From an uncultured Xanthobacteraceae bacterium (GTDB taxonomy: Bacteria > Pseudomonadota > Alphaproteobacteria > Rhizobiales > Xanthobacteraceae): a DNA stretch of 17,336 nt. Positions 1 to 10,488 of the stretch are shown one piece after another; position 1 is the stretch's first letter; each line of letters starts with the position of its first letter. The notes under the pieces are model-generated. The model was not told the origin of the DNA and searched no databases. It worked only from the letters and a program-made list of their open reading frames with translations. Both the position numbers and the translations under genes were made by a program. The stretch is taken from NCBI GenBank assembly GCA_955652195.1, contig CATPBC010000487.1, forward strand, positions 1-17,336, in the 5' to 3' direction.

Positions 1-815
1 CCCAGTTTGGCAAAAGCTCCTGCATCGTGTTTTTCGGAAGTCGCGGCGTATAGCGATGTCCATTTATCGACGATCGCCTGCAGGCCGGGAGCATCGTTGA
101 AATCCACATCCGGACCCGGCACTTCGAAGTTAAGGTAGTCGCCGTGACAGAACACTTCGCTCTCGCCGGTCTCCGCCAGGATGATGAACTCGTGTGAGAG
201 ATTGCCGCCGATCGGTCCACTTTCGGCAACCATGGGTATCGACCGCAAGCCCATGCGCGCGAAGCTGCGCAGATAAGCGACAAACATGCGGTTGTAGGCG
301 TGCTTGGCGCCGGCGAAGTCGAGATCGAAAGAGTAAGCATCCTTCATCAGAAATTCGCGCCCGCGTATCAACCCAAAGCGCGGCCGGACTTCGTCGCGGA
401 ATTTCCATTGGATGTGATAGAGATTGAGCGGCAAGTCTTTGTACGAGCGCACATAACTGCGGAATATCTCGGTGATCATTTCCTCGTTAGTCGGGCCATA
501 GAGCATTTCGCGTTCATGGCGGTCACGGATGCGCAGCATCTCCTTGCCGTAGGCTTCGTAGCGCCCGCTCTCACGCCAAAGCTCAGCCGACTGGATGGTC
601 GGCATCAACAGCTCGATCGCGCCGGAGCGGTCCTGCTCCTCGCGCACGATCGCGCAGATTTTTTGTAGCGCCCGAAAGCCAAGCGGCAGGAACGCGTAAA
701 TGCCGGCCGCCTCCTGACGTATCATGCCGGCACGGAGCATGAGCCGATGCGAAGCGATTTCCGCTTCTTTCGGCGTCTCACGTAAAATGGGCAGGAAATA
801 ACGGGACAGGCGCAA
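1..815 (-). CDS. proS: Prolyl-tRNA synthetase, 5' part (cut by the window edge)
   Basis: Class II aminoacyl-tRNA synthetase that charges tRNA-Pro with proline in the cytoplasm. The first 271 codons are visible and the 3' part lies to the left of the window. The protein begins [13 protein letters not shown]. Motif 1 is around residues 24-60 ([19 protein letters not shown]), and motif 2 is at about 139-164 ([20 protein letters not shown], then DAYSFD), with R140 and E142 as the expected ATP/proline contacts. The GPTNEE signature lies just before motif 2. The start is a TTG at 815 because an AGGAA ribosome site sits 6 nt upstream and the family N-terminus begins exactly there; the first in-frame ATG would remove conserved sequence. 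Alphaproteobacterial ProRS is usually short (about 440 aa) with a reduced editing insertion. The sequence after residue 200 fits that type, but the gene is cut before its length can be confirmed. It has its own 387-nt upstream region, so it is probably transcribed separately from the nuo array. Confidence 0.95.
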   Translation of the reverse strand, partial: MRLSRYFLPILRETPKEAEIASHRLMLRAGMIRQEAAGIYAFLPLGFRALQKICAIVREEQDRSGAIELLMPTIQSAELWRESGRYEAYGKEMLRIRDRHEREMLYGPTNEEMITEIFRSYVRSYKDLPLNLYHIQWKFRDEVRPRFGLIRGREFLMKDAYSFDLDFAGAKHAYNRMFVAYLRSFARMGLRSIPMVAESGPIGGNLSHEFIILAETGESEVFCHGDYLNFEVPGPDVDFNDAPGLQAIVDKWTSLYAATSEKHDAGAFAKL

Positions 816-821
816 AGGGCG

Positions 822-826
822 TTCCT
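822..826 (-). promoter_or_regulatory. Ribosome binding site for proS (decides a TTG start)
   Basis: AGGAA on the minus strand, 6 nt before the TTG at 813-815. No ATG lies at the conserved N-terminus, so this site is the main support for the TTG start. Confidence 0.6.
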
Positions 827-1116
827 ATGAATTCTCGCTGCAATGGTGTGGCGCCACGCAGTCAAGCCGCAAGCGCACTGAAAATACAAGAGTTCCGCCC
901 CACCCGACCTTATTCTCTTGGGCTCCGCCCCGTTCAGATGACAAGCGCTCCAAGATCAATTAGGAATGATCGCGGGCCTCGATTGCGAATAATTGCGCTC
1001 GGGACCGGCAGTCTGGTCCAAGTCTCGGGAGAATGACCCGCGACCGCAAAGTGTCGCCAGCCGCGCGTGTACTTGTAAGAATAAGCGTGCTGTCGGGTCG
1101 AAAGAGAATTTCTATG

Positions 1117-1143
1117 GCAGGGCGGTGGCCCTGCTTTTTCTTT
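1117..1143 (+). terminator. Rho-independent terminator pointing along the plus strand
   Basis: A perfect 7-bp stem GCAGGGC/GCCCTGC (1117-1123 and 1128-1134) with a 4-nt GGTG loop is followed at once by TTTTTCTTT. This is a textbook intrinsic terminator for plus-strand transcription. Read on the minus strand the hairpin is followed by CATAGAAATT, which is not a U-tract, so it does not work equally well for the nuo-DUF1467 transcript, though the hairpin could still protect that message's 3' end. There is no plus-strand gene upstream for it to terminate, so a small RNA or antisense transcript ending here is possible. Confidence 0.7.
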
Positions 1144-1202
1144 GTGGGGGGCTCTATTTCAGAAACCAACCCAAATAGCAGGATATCACGATAACCCGCT
1201 GA

Positions 1203-1472
1203 TTAACGTAGCTTATTGAATACCGCCATCAGGCCTTCGATGCTGACCCAATGCTGTGCATAAACGACGTAGGCGATCCCATAGATCGCGATGGCGACCA
1301 GCGTTGTCCAAAGTAATTTCCAGCCGATCCTCGCTTTGGTCGGCGCGCCGGGATCGGTGCCGGCGACCATTTCCCGACCTTCGTGCTGGCTGCGGATACC
1401 CCACGGCAGAACTGCGAACAGCACCACCCACCAGATCAAAAAGAAGATGGCTAGCGCCGTAGCGACCGGCAT
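1203..1472 (-). CDS. DUF1467 family small membrane protein
   Basis: An 89-aa protein with two predicted membrane helices (about residues 5-24 and 53-72) joined by a polar loop with LPWGIRSQ and GTDPGAP, which are hallmarks of the DUF1467 family. The length is the family's usual size. No biochemical function is established, and I do not assign one. It starts 1 nt after the mce stop codon, with AGG six bases before the ATG, so it is almost certainly co-transcribed and coupled with mce. It is the last gene of the array that begins with nuo, since a 387-nt gap follows. The family is, to my knowledge, mostly alphaproteobacterial, and its recurring position near mce and proS in Hyphomicrobiales is recalled from general knowledge rather than checked here. 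Confidence 0.88.
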   Translation of the reverse strand: MPVATALAIFFLIWWVVLFAVLPWGIRSQHEGREMVAGTDPGAPTKARIGWKLLWTTLVAIAIYGIAYVVYAQHWVSIEGLMAVFNKLR

Positions 1473-1473
1473 T

Positions 1474-1878
<405 letters not shown>

Positions 1879-1885
1879 GCGCCTG

Positions 1886-1891
1886 CCTCCT
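1886..1891 (-). promoter_or_regulatory. Consensus Shine-Dalgarno AGGAGG for mce
   Basis: AGGAGG on the minus strand with 7 nt to the TTG at 1876-1878. It is the most perfect ribosome site seen at any start in the window. A strong site paired with a weak start codon decides between TTG and the upstream ATG at 1902. Confidence 0.7.
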
Positions 1892-1923
1892 GCGCCCCGC
1901 ATTCTGCGCGGTGTCCGGCAATG

Positions 1924-3591
1924 CTATACGACAAGTACGTGCACATGGCAGATCGGCTTTTTGCCCCAACGCTCGGCGATCGCAGCGCGCACAGCCCGCC
2001 GCAGGCTTTCGGCCACGTCATCGGGGTCGCGCCGCCGCGGCTTCGGCAGGGCCTCAAACGCCTCCTCGACGGCACGGCGCGCGATCTCTTCGAAGGGCGT
2101 GCCGGCGACATCCGTTTCCGGTAGGCCAATGAGCTCGACCTCGGGATAGGCGACAAGCGCGCCTTTATCGTTCATCGCCATCGCGACAGACACGATGCCG
2201 GAGAAACTGAGCCGCCGCCGGGCCGCAATGGTGCGCGCCTCAGCCTCGATCAAGAGCGAACCGTCCTTGTAAAGGCGCCCGGAAGGAATCTCATCGATGA
2301 TTTCGGCCGGGCCGGGCGCCAAGCGGACCAAATCGCCATTCCTGCAGAGGAGAACCTGCGGCACGCCGGCACGGCGGGCGAGCTCCGCATGTTCGGCAAG
2401 ATGCAGCGCCTCGCCATGAGCTGGGATAAGGACTTTGGGCCGCACCCAGCGGATCATATCGAGCAATTCGTCGCGTCTGGGATGGCCGGATACATGGACA
2501 AGGTGGGTCCGATCGGTAATGACCTCGACGCCTTGTTCGACTAATCCATTGATCACCCGCGCGATGGCCTTCTCGTTACCCGGGATCGGGCGCGCCGAGA
2601 AAATTACTCGATCGCCGCGCGACAGTGCGACCTCCGGATGCTCGTCTTCGGCAATGCGCGCCAGCGCCGCGCGCGGCTCCCCTTGGCTGCCGGTGCATAG
2701 TGCGACCACCTTGTCGGGCGGCAGATAACCGTAACTTTCAACGCCGCGAAACTCCTGCACGCCGTCAAGGTAGCCGGTCTCGCGCGCGACTTGCACCACC
2801 CGCTCCATGGCGCGGCCAACGACGACCACTTCGCGCCCGGCGGCGCGCGCGGCGTCGGCCACGGCGCGCAACCGGCCGACATGCGAGGCAAATGTCGTTA
2901 CCGCGACGCGGCGCGGCGCGGTGCGGATGAGTTCGCCAAGCGTCTTTGCCACGTCGGATTCCGAAGGCGACCGGCCCTCGCGAATAGCATTCGTGGAATC
3001 GCCGACGAGCGCCAGCACGCCTTCGTCGCCGAGCGCAGTGAGCCTGGCGGCGTCGGTGGGCCCGCCGAGCAAAGGGGTCGGATCGATTTTCCAATCGCCA
3101 GTGTGCAGCACCGTTCCGGCGGGGCTGCGGATCGCCAGCGCGTTCGATTCTGGAATCGAATGTGCGACGTTGATGAAATCGATAGTGAAGGGTCCGATCG
3201 TCAAATGCCCGCCGGCGGGAACGACCTGCACCGGAATCTCCGGCGCACCCCGCTCTGACGCACGCCGTGCCTCGAACAAAGCTGCGGTGAAGGGCGTCGC
3301 ATAGATCGGAACTTTCAGCCGCGGCCACAGATCGATGAGTGCGCCCATGTGGTCCTCGTGGCCATGGGTCAGCACCAGCGCGAGAACATTCTTTCGCCTT
3401 TCGATCAGGTAGCGAATGTCGGGCAGGATGAGATCGACACCCGGGAGGTGCTCTTCGGCGGCGAAAGACACGCCGCAATCGACGATGATCCACTGCCGCC
3501 GTCGATCGTCGCCGAAGCCGTAGATCGAGAGGTTCATCCCGATCTCGCCGATTCCGCCAAGCGGGGCGAATACGAGTTCGTTTTGCGCCAT
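1924..3591 (-). CDS. rnj: Ribonuclease J (metallo-beta-lactamase/beta-CASP RNase)
   Basis: A 555-aa zinc-dependent RNase of the RNase J type, with 5'-3' exonuclease and often endonuclease activity in mRNA decay and rRNA maturation. The metallo-beta-lactamase core has the HGHEDH signature (H76, H78, D80, H81), VAHSIPES (H144) and HTGDWKID (D166). The beta-CASP domain follows, with FSARPIPGNE around 331-340, HVSGH (366-370), and PAHGEALH (H392) where the lactamase fold resumes. The N-terminal LGGIGEIGMN is typical of RNase J. The length matches the family, and the C-terminal domain after about residue 450 is the usual one. The ATG lies 5 nt after the birA stop, so it is part of the same operon. 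Alphaproteobacteria commonly carry both RNase E and RNase J. Whether both activities (exo and endo) are present cannot be read from sequence. Confidence 0.95.
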   Translation of the reverse strand: MAQNELVFAPLGGIGEIGMNLSIYGFGDDRRRQWIIVDCGVSFAAEEHLPGVDLILPDIRYLIERRKNVLALVLTHGHEDHMGALIDLWPRLKVPIYATPFTAALFEARRASERGAPEIPVQVVPAGGHLTIGPFTIDFINVAHSIPESNALAIRSPAGTVLHTGDWKIDPTPLLGGPTDAARLTALGDEGVLALVGDSTNAIREGRSPSESDVAKTLGELIRTAPRRVAVTTFASHVGRLRAVADAARAAGREVVVVGRAMERVVQVARETGYLDGVQEFRGVESYGYLPPDKVVALCTGSQGEPRAALARIAEDEHPEVALSRGDRVIFSARPIPGNEKAIARVINGLVEQGVEVITDRTHLVHVSGHPRRDELLDMIRWVRPKVLIPAHGEALHLAEHAELARRAGVPQVLLCRNGDLVRLAPGPAEIIDEIPSGRLYKDGSLLIEAEARTIAARRRLSFSGIVSVAMAMNDKGALVAYPEVELIGLPETDVAGTPFEEIARRAVEEAFEALPKPRRRDPDDVAESLRRAVRAAIAERWGKKPICHVHVLVV

Positions 3592-3596
3592 TGCGT

Positions 3597-4427
3597 TTAG
3601 CCCGGCCGCTCGGCAATGCGCCGCGGGCCATGAACCGCTAACGGAAACACGTCCCCTGCCGATATTGTCGTCAAGGTGCCGTTGCGCAATTCGAGCAGCA
3701 GCCGCCCGGCCTGATCGAGACCCACAAAGCGGCCCTGCGCTTCTACGCCATTGTTCCGTACCGTTATCTGTTCGCCGATGCCGCGCGCGTGGCTAAGCCA
3801 ATCGGCAAGAATGGTTGCAAAGCCATGGCTGCGGTCCCACTGCGCGAGGCGTCTGCACATGGTCGCCGACAGTCGCCGAAACAATGGCGCCGGGGTTATC
3901 TCGGCGCCGTGCGCCTGCAAGTCCGTGGCCGGGAATGCATCGGTCCCGTTGCTGCGCGGCGGATGACTTGTGCAATTCACGCCGGTGCCCACGATGACGG
4001 TTAGCCGCTTTGGCGCTTGGGCTTCTTCGCCGTCTAAGGCCGCTTCGCCCTCGATAAGAATGCCGGCGCATTTGTCGCCCGCGAGCAGCAAATCGTTCGG
4101 CCACTTGAAGGCGATTTGCGGCGCGAGCGCTCCAGCTTCTGCAACAATCGCATCGCGTAGCGCCAGAGCGGCGACGAACGCGAGTTGCGGCGCGTGTTCG
4201 AACGGCGAAGGATCGCTGAGCAGCAGGCTCGCATAGAGATTGCCTGGCGGCGAAATCCAAGTGCGGCCGTGCCGGCCGCGCCCTGCAGTTTGCGCGGTGG
4301 CGGTGAGCCAGAGCGGTCCGCGCTCGCCACGCTGCGCCCGCAGGCGCGCTTCCGCATTGGTCGATCCTATCGCAGCAAGGGTCTCCAGCCGCACCCCTGC
4401 CTCGACCGCGGTGGGATCAAGCTGCAT
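3597..4427 (-). CDS. birA: Biotin--[acetyl-CoA-carboxylase] ligase, monofunctional
   Basis: Joins biotin through biotinyl-5'-AMP to the lysine of carboxyl-carrier proteins (acetyl-CoA, propionyl-CoA and pyruvate carboxylases). The 276-aa protein shows the biotinyl-AMP loop GRGRHGR at residues 49-55, KWPNDLL at 108-114, the catalytic-region KCAGILIE at 119-126, and GTGVNC at 147-152, then a small C-terminal SH3-like domain. It lacks the N-terminal helix-turn-helix of E. coli BirA, because the catalytic domain begins about 10 residues from the start, so it is not expected to repress bio genes. The ATG at 4427 shares one base with the nuoN stop (TGATG), giving translational coupling. An in-frame upstream start at 4511 would lie inside nuoN and is rejected. 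Its place ahead of rnj and mce is discussed in the findings. Confidence 0.94.
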   Translation of the reverse strand: MQLDPTAVEAGVRLETLAAIGSTNAEARLRAQRGERGPLWLTATAQTAGRGRHGRTWISPPGNLYASLLLSDPSPFEHAPQLAFVAALALRDAIVAEAGALAPQIAFKWPNDLLLAGDKCAGILIEGEAALDGEEAQAPKRLTVIVGTGVNCTSHPPRSNGTDAFPATDLQAHGAEITPAPLFRRLSATMCRRLAQWDRSHGFATILADWLSHARGIGEQITVRNNGVEAQGRFVGLDQAGRLLLELRNGTLTTISAGDVFPLAVHGPRRIAERPG

Positions 4428-5860
4428 CAGAACAGGGAACGCGCGGCGGCGCTGGCTATCCCGACGAGCGGCGCGGGATAAACAAAGAAGAAGATGTTGA
4501 ACAAGCCGCAAATCGCCAGCACAACACGGAGCTCGTACGGCATTTGCTCGAATTTTCCGGCCGGCTCGTCAAAATACATCAGTTTGACGATGTAGAGATA
4601 ATAGTAGGCGCCGACCACGCTGGTGACCACGCCAAGCACAGCGAGCGCGTACAAGCCCGCTTTTATCGCGGCAAGAAAGACATAGAACTTGGCGAAAAAG
4701 CCGGCGAGTGGCGGGATGCCCGCCATCGAGAACAACAGCATCGCCAAAAAGAACGCCAGGGTCGGGTGCGTGCGCGACAGCCCGGCAAGCTGATCGATCG
4801 ATTCCACCATTCCGGTGCGCCGCCGCATCGACAGGATCGCGGCGAAGACGCCGAGTGTCATGGTCATGTAGATCGCGACATAAACGAGCACGCCCTGCAC
4901 GCCTTCAGTTGTCCCGGCGGCGAGCCCTACCAGCGCAAAACCCATGTGCCCGATCGAGGAATAGGCCATCAGCCGCTTGATGTTGCGTTGGCCGATCGCG
5001 GCGAACGAACCCAGCGCCATCGAGGCGATAGAGACGAACACGACGATCTGCTGCCATTGCGAGGTAAGGCCGGGAAACGCCGTCACCGCGGCGCGCACGA
5101 ACATGGCGATGCCCGCCACTTTGGGTGCTGCGGCGAAAAACGCAGTAACCGGCGTCGGCGCGCCCTCGTAGACATCGGGCGTCCACATGTGAAACGGGAC
5201 GGCGGACACTTTGAAGCAGAAGCCGGCGAATAGAAACACGATGCCGAAGATCAATCCGACGCCGCCCTGCCCCGCCGCATGCGCGATGCCGGCAAAGCTC
5301 ACCGTGCCGGTAAAGCCGTAGATGAGCGAAGCGCCGTAGAGCAGCATGCCGGAGGACAGCGCACCGAGCACAAAATATTTTAGTCCGGCCTCGGTCGAAC
5401 GCAGCGAGTTGCGGTGGCTTGCCGCGACGACGTAGAGCGGCAGGCTCATCAATTCGAGGCCAAGATAAAGGGCGATGAGATCGGCGGCCGAAATCAGCAT
5501 CAGCATGCCAAGCGTCGAGAGCAGGATGAGCACGGAATATTCGAAACGCTGCTCGCCTTCATGCTTGGCATAGTCGAGCGACATCGCGATCGCAGCGGCC
5601 GACCCCAGCAACGCCAGTATTTTTAGAAAGCGCGCGAATTCGTCGACAACAAAACTGCCGCCGAATGTAGTCATTTTACCGGCGGGCAGCAGCGCAATGA
5701 TCACGCCCGCAGCGGCGAGGAGCACAATGGCCGCCGCGTCAACGAAGCGTTCGCCCTCGGCGCGGCGAAAAACGCCGACAAGCAGCAGCGCCATGGCGCC
5801 GACGCCAAGCACGAATTCGGGCAGCAGCGGAATGAGATTAGGAAGCTGCGCGGCGTTCAT
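4427..5860 (-). CDS. nuoN: NADH-quinone oxidoreductase subunit N
   Basis: Antiporter-like, proton-pumping membrane subunit of complex I. The 477-aa hydrophobic protein has about 14 membrane helices. Key charges are E136 in GLELMSL, K217 in [11 protein letters not shown] and K247 in AAPKVAG, matching the conserved Glu/Lys pair and central Lys of this subunit family. The ATG at 5860 lies 4 nt after the nuoM stop, and the product begins [13 protein letters not shown] as expected. A longer in-frame start at 5896 would overlap nuoM and has no family support. The ribosome site is weak (GAGG only 2 nt before ATG, overlapping the nuoM stop), so translation is probably coupled to nuoM. The 3' end shares one base with birA. 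Confidence 0.96.
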   Translation of the reverse strand: MNAAQLPNLIPLLPEFVLGVGAMALLLVGVFRRAEGERFVDAAAIVLLAAAGVIIALLPAGKMTTFGGSFVVDEFARFLKILALLGSAAAIAMSLDYAKHEGEQRFEYSVLILLSTLGMLMLISAADLIALYLGLELMSLPLYVVAASHRNSLRSTEAGLKYFVLGALSSGMLLYGASLIYGFTGTVSFAGIAHAAGQGGVGLIFGIVFLFAGFCFKVSAVPFHMWTPDVYEGAPTPVTAFFAAAPKVAGIAMFVRAAVTAFPGLTSQWQQIVVFVSIASMALGSFAAIGQRNIKRLMAYSSIGHMGFALVGLAAGTTEGVQGVLVYVAIYMTMTLGVFAAILSMRRRTGMVESIDQLAGLSRTHPTLAFFLAMLLFSMAGIPPLAGFFAKFYVFLAAIKAGLYALAVLGVVTSVVGAYYYLYIVKLMYFDEPAGKFEQMPYELRVVLAICGLFNIFFFVYPAPLVGIASAAARSLF

Positions 5861-5864
5861 TGCC

Positions 5865-7369
5865 TCACCGTGCCAAAGCGGCAGCGTGCACCGCACCGAC
5901 CGCGTGCTGATAGTTGTCGATCAGTTGCGCCACCGACGCCGAGGAAATATCGAGGACGAGTTTCGGATAGACGCCAAAGACTATGGTGAGAATGACGAGC
6001 GGCGCCATGATCGCGATCTCGCGCAAGCCGATGTCCTTGATGTTGAACAGGCTCGGCTTTTCAAGTTTGCCGAAAATTATTTTGCGATAGAGCCACAGCG
6101 CGTATGCGGCGGACAGGATCGTGCCAAGCGTCGCGAGCGTCGCCACCCAGGTGTTGACCCGGAAAGTGCCGATCAGGCTGAGGAATTCGCCGACGAATCC
6201 GGAGGTGCCTGGCAGCCCGACATTTGCCAGCGTGAAAACCATGAACACGAAGGCGTAAAGCGGCATGCGATTAACGAGGCCGCCATAGGCGGCGATCTCG
6301 CGGGTGTGCATGCGGTCGTAGACGATGCCGACGCAAAGAAACAAGGCGGCCGACACGATGCCGTGCGACACCATCTGGAAGATGCCGCCGGCGACGCCCT
6401 GCGCCGTGACTGCGAAGATCCCCATGGTGACAAAGCCCATATGCGCGACCGAGGAATAGGCGATGAGCTTTTTCATATCCTCCTGCATCAGCGCGACCAG
6501 CGAGGTGTAGACGATCGCCACGACGGAAAGCACATAGATCAGCGGCGCGAGTTGAGCCGAAGCGTCCGGGAACATCGGCAGCGAAAAGCGCAGGAAACCG
6601 TAGCCGCCCATCTTCAACAAGATCGCGGCCAGGATCACCGACCCGGCTGTCGGCGCTTCGACATGCGCATCGGGCAGCCAGGTGTGGACCGGCCACATCG
6701 GCAGCTTCACGGCGAATGACGCCAGGAACGCGAACCATGCCCATTTCTGCAGGCTCAACGGGAAGGAATGATGCAGAAGCGAGGCGATATCCGTGGTGCC
6801 CGCCTCCCAATACATCGCCATGATCGCAAGCAGCATCAGCACCGAGCCGAGCAGCGTGTAGAGAAAGAACTTGAAGCTCGCGTAGACGCGGCGAGGCCCG
6901 CCCCACACGCCGATGATCAGGAACATCGGAATGAGCCCGCCTTCGAAGAACAGATAAAACAACACGAGGTCGAGGGCGCAAAAGGTGCCGACCATCAGCG
7001 TTTCGAGCACCAGAAAAGCGATCATGTAATCGCGCACCCGGAGCTGGATCGCGGTCCAGCTTGCCAGGATCGAGATCGGCATCAGCGCCGTGGTCAGCAC
7101 CACGAACGGCAGCGAGATGCCGTCGACGCCCATCGCATAGCTAATGGCGCCTCCCAGCCAGGGCTGCTTTTCGACAAATTGAAAATCTGCCGAAGTCGGA
7201 TCGAAACGCCAGACCAGGATCAGCGAAATGATGAAAGTGATGAACGTGGTCCACAGCGCGGTCCAGCGGGCGTTGCGGATGCCGGCTTCGTCCTCCGGCA
7301 ACAGCGCGATGAATAACGCGCCGGCCAGAGGCAGGAACGTGACGACGGAAAGGATGGGCCAGCTCGTCA

Positions 7370-7370
<1 letters not shown>
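5865..7370 (-). CDS. nuoM: NADH-quinone oxidoreductase subunit M
   Basis: Second antiporter-like proton-pumping subunit, located in the membrane arm between NuoN and NuoL. The 501-aa protein has about 14 helices. Diagnostic positions are E143 in [10 protein letters not shown]222 in [20 protein letters not shown] and K253 in LLKMGGYG, which are the conserved proton-channel residues. [10 protein letters not shown] at 81-90 is also a family signature. The ATG at 7370 shares one base with the nuoL stop codon (TGATG), so start choice is set by coupling; no strong ribosome site is visible. Length is normal for the family, and no frameshift or missing motif is seen. Confidence 0.97.
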
Positions 7371-9457
<2,087 letters not shown>

Positions 9458-9466
9458 GCCGCTCTA

Positions 9467-9501
9467 GCCTCTCCCCCAACCCTCGCCCCAATGGGGAAAG
9501 G
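9467..9501. repeat. Small REP-like hairpin element in the nuoK-nuoL gap
   Basis: On the minus strand this reads CCTTTCCCC-ATT-GGGGCGAGG, then GTTGGGGGAGAGGC. The two 9-nt arms pair except for one mismatch and one G-U. It looks like a decayed copy of the 'CCCTCTCCCC...GGGGAGAGGG TTGGGG...' repeat widespread between genes in Hyphomicrobiales genomes. That resemblance is from memory and no search was run. It occupies about half of the only sizeable (72 nt, 9458-9529) gap inside this operon. Confidence 0.5.
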
Positions 9502-9529
9502 ATTTCCGCAAGACCAACCCGATCACGCC

Positions 9530-9862
9530 CTAGCCCTTCAGTAAATCGATGTCTTCGACCGCGATCGATCCGCGGTTGCGGAAATAGGCGACGAGAATAG
9601 CCAGACCGATCGCGGCTTCCGCGGCCGCGACCGTCAACACAATGAGCGCGTAGACCTGTCCGACGATGTCGCCAAGAAAACTCGAAAACGCGACCAGGTT
9701 GATATTGACCGCGAGCAGGATCAGCTCGATTGACATCAAGATGATGACGACGTTCTTGCGGTTGAGAAAGATTCCGAGAACGCCGAGCGTAAAGACGATC
9801 GCCGCGACCGAAAGATAGTGGCCAAGCCCGATGGTCGTGGCAGCATTCATGGCAGTATTCAT
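9530..9862 (-). CDS. nuoK: NADH-quinone oxidoreductase subunit K
   Basis: Small three-helix membrane subunit of complex I that carries conserved membrane-embedded glutamates of the proton pathway. The protein contains [36 protein letters not shown] (split here as two helices around the conserved Glu of MSIEL) and [20 protein letters not shown] with the second Glu, ending [10 protein letters not shown]. Start choice is between ATG 9862 (110 aa), which overlaps the nuoJ stop as ATGA and has GGGGCAGGG about 6 nt upstream, and ATG 9850 (106 aa), which is nearer the usual 102-aa length but has no ribosome site. I use 9862. The two ATGs sit in a near-perfect 12-nt tandem duplication. The stop is followed by the 72-nt gap before nuoL. 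Confidence 0.93.
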   Translation of the reverse strand: MNTAMNAATTIGLGHYLSVAAIVFTLGVLGIFLNRKNVVIILMSIELILLAVNINLVAFSSFLGDIVGQVYALIVLTVAAAEAAIGLAILVAYFRNRGSIAVEDIDLLKG

Positions 9863-10476
9863 GGCAGGCCCTGCCCCGACTTTACTTTGACGATCTCGAT
9901 TGCGGTTGCTTTGCTGCGCGCAACCTGGTGGGCGATGATTTGACGGCGGACGTTCGGCTTGTGGTGGAGCGTGAGCACGATGGCTCCGATCATCGCCACC
10001 AGCAGAATGATGCCGGCTGTCTGAAAGAAGTAAATGTAATTGGTATAGAGCACGAGCCCGAGCGCCTGCGTGTTCGAGACTTGGGCCGGCGGCGGGATCG
10101 GCGCGGTGATTGCCTTGGCGACGTCCGGACCGACTACCCAAGCGCCGACAATGATTAGAAGCTCGACTAGAAGCACGGCGCCAATGAGCACGCCGACCGG
10201 CAAGTAGGAAAGAACGCCGCGGCGCAAGGCGGTAAAATCGACATCGAGCATCATGACGACGGATAGGAACAACAGCGCGACAGCGCCGACATAGACGATG
10301 ATCAGAATCCAGGCCAAGAACTCGGCGCCCATCAGAACGAACAGCCCAGCCGCATTGACGAAGGCGAGGATGAGGAACAGCACCGAGTGCACCGGATTGC
10401 GCGCGGCGATCACCATCACGGCCGAGGCGACCGTTACTCCGGCAAAGAGATAGAAGAAAATCGCGTGCAATAGCAT
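9859..10476 (-). CDS. nuoJ: NADH-quinone oxidoreductase subunit J
   Basis: Five-helix membrane subunit of complex I that sits next to NuoH, K and A and takes part in coupling quinone reduction to pumping. The 205-aa protein has the signature [20 protein letters not shown] at residues 25-44, [22 protein letters not shown] with the conserved Glu and Tyr of helices 2-3, and a final helix [22 protein letters not shown] soluble basic tail follows (HHKPNVRRQ onward). The ATG at 10476 lies 12 nt after the nuoI stop. No strong ribosome site is seen. The 3' end overlaps nuoK by 4 nt (ATGA). Confidence 0.95.
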   Translation of the reverse strand: MLLHAIFFYLFAGVTVASAVMVIAARNPVHSVLFLILAFVNAAGLFVLMGAEFLAWILIIVYVGAVALLFLSVVMMLDVDFTALRRGVLSYLPVGVLIGAVLLVELLIIVGAWVVGPDVAKAITAPIPPPAQVSNTQALGLVLYTNYIYFFQTAGIILLVAMIGAIVLTLHHKPNVRRQIIAHQVARSKATAIEIVKVKSGQGLP

Positions 10477-10488
10477 CGGCGTGCGGTC

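Larger units (their letters stand above)
816..1202. other. 387-nt intergenic region between the DUF1467 gene and proS
   Basis: I see no convincing gene here on either strand. Short open frames exist in several frames but none has a ribosome site or recognisable protein. Structures visible are a strong plus-strand intrinsic terminator (1117-1143, listed separately), a weak inverted repeat CTATTT/AAATAG at 1154-1159 and 1173-1178, another CAAGAG/CTCTTG at 887-892 and 915-920, and a short hairpin GGACC/GGTCC near 1001-1019. The proS promoter should be in this region. The best -35-like match is TTGACT on the minus strand about 40-50 nt before the proS start, but no good -10 follows it, so I do not call a promoter. 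Confidence 0.6.

Noticed and set aside
838..866. Possible proS promoter with TTGACT on the minus strand
   Set aside because: The -35 match is good, but no hexamer at 16-18 nt spacing resembles a -10 box (best is TGCAGC), so I do not call it.
827..1178. Short open frames (60-70 codons) in the intergenic region on both strands
   Set aside because: No ribosome site, no recognisable family, and overlapping frames on both strands. They cannot be told from chance.
1154..1178. CTATTT/AAATAG inverted repeat after the DUF1467 gene as a minus-strand terminator
   Set aside because: Only 6 AT-rich pairs with a 13-nt loop and no following U-tract on the minus strand.
2765..3631. 288-codon minus-strand open frame overlapping rnj in another frame
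   Set aside because: It is Arg/Ala-rich out-of-frame translation of the RNase J catalytic domain, whose own frame carries all motifs.
4544..5233. 229-codon plus-strand open frame opposite nuoN
   Set aside because: It is antisense to conserved nuoN sequence, with strongly biased charged composition and no domain.
5697..6719. Long open frame of 340 codons on the plus strand opposite nuoN/nuoM
   Set aside because: It is antisense to two unmistakable membrane genes, rich in Arg, His, Asp and Gln as expected for the complement of hydrophobic codons in GC-rich DNA, and has no recognisable domain or ribosome site.
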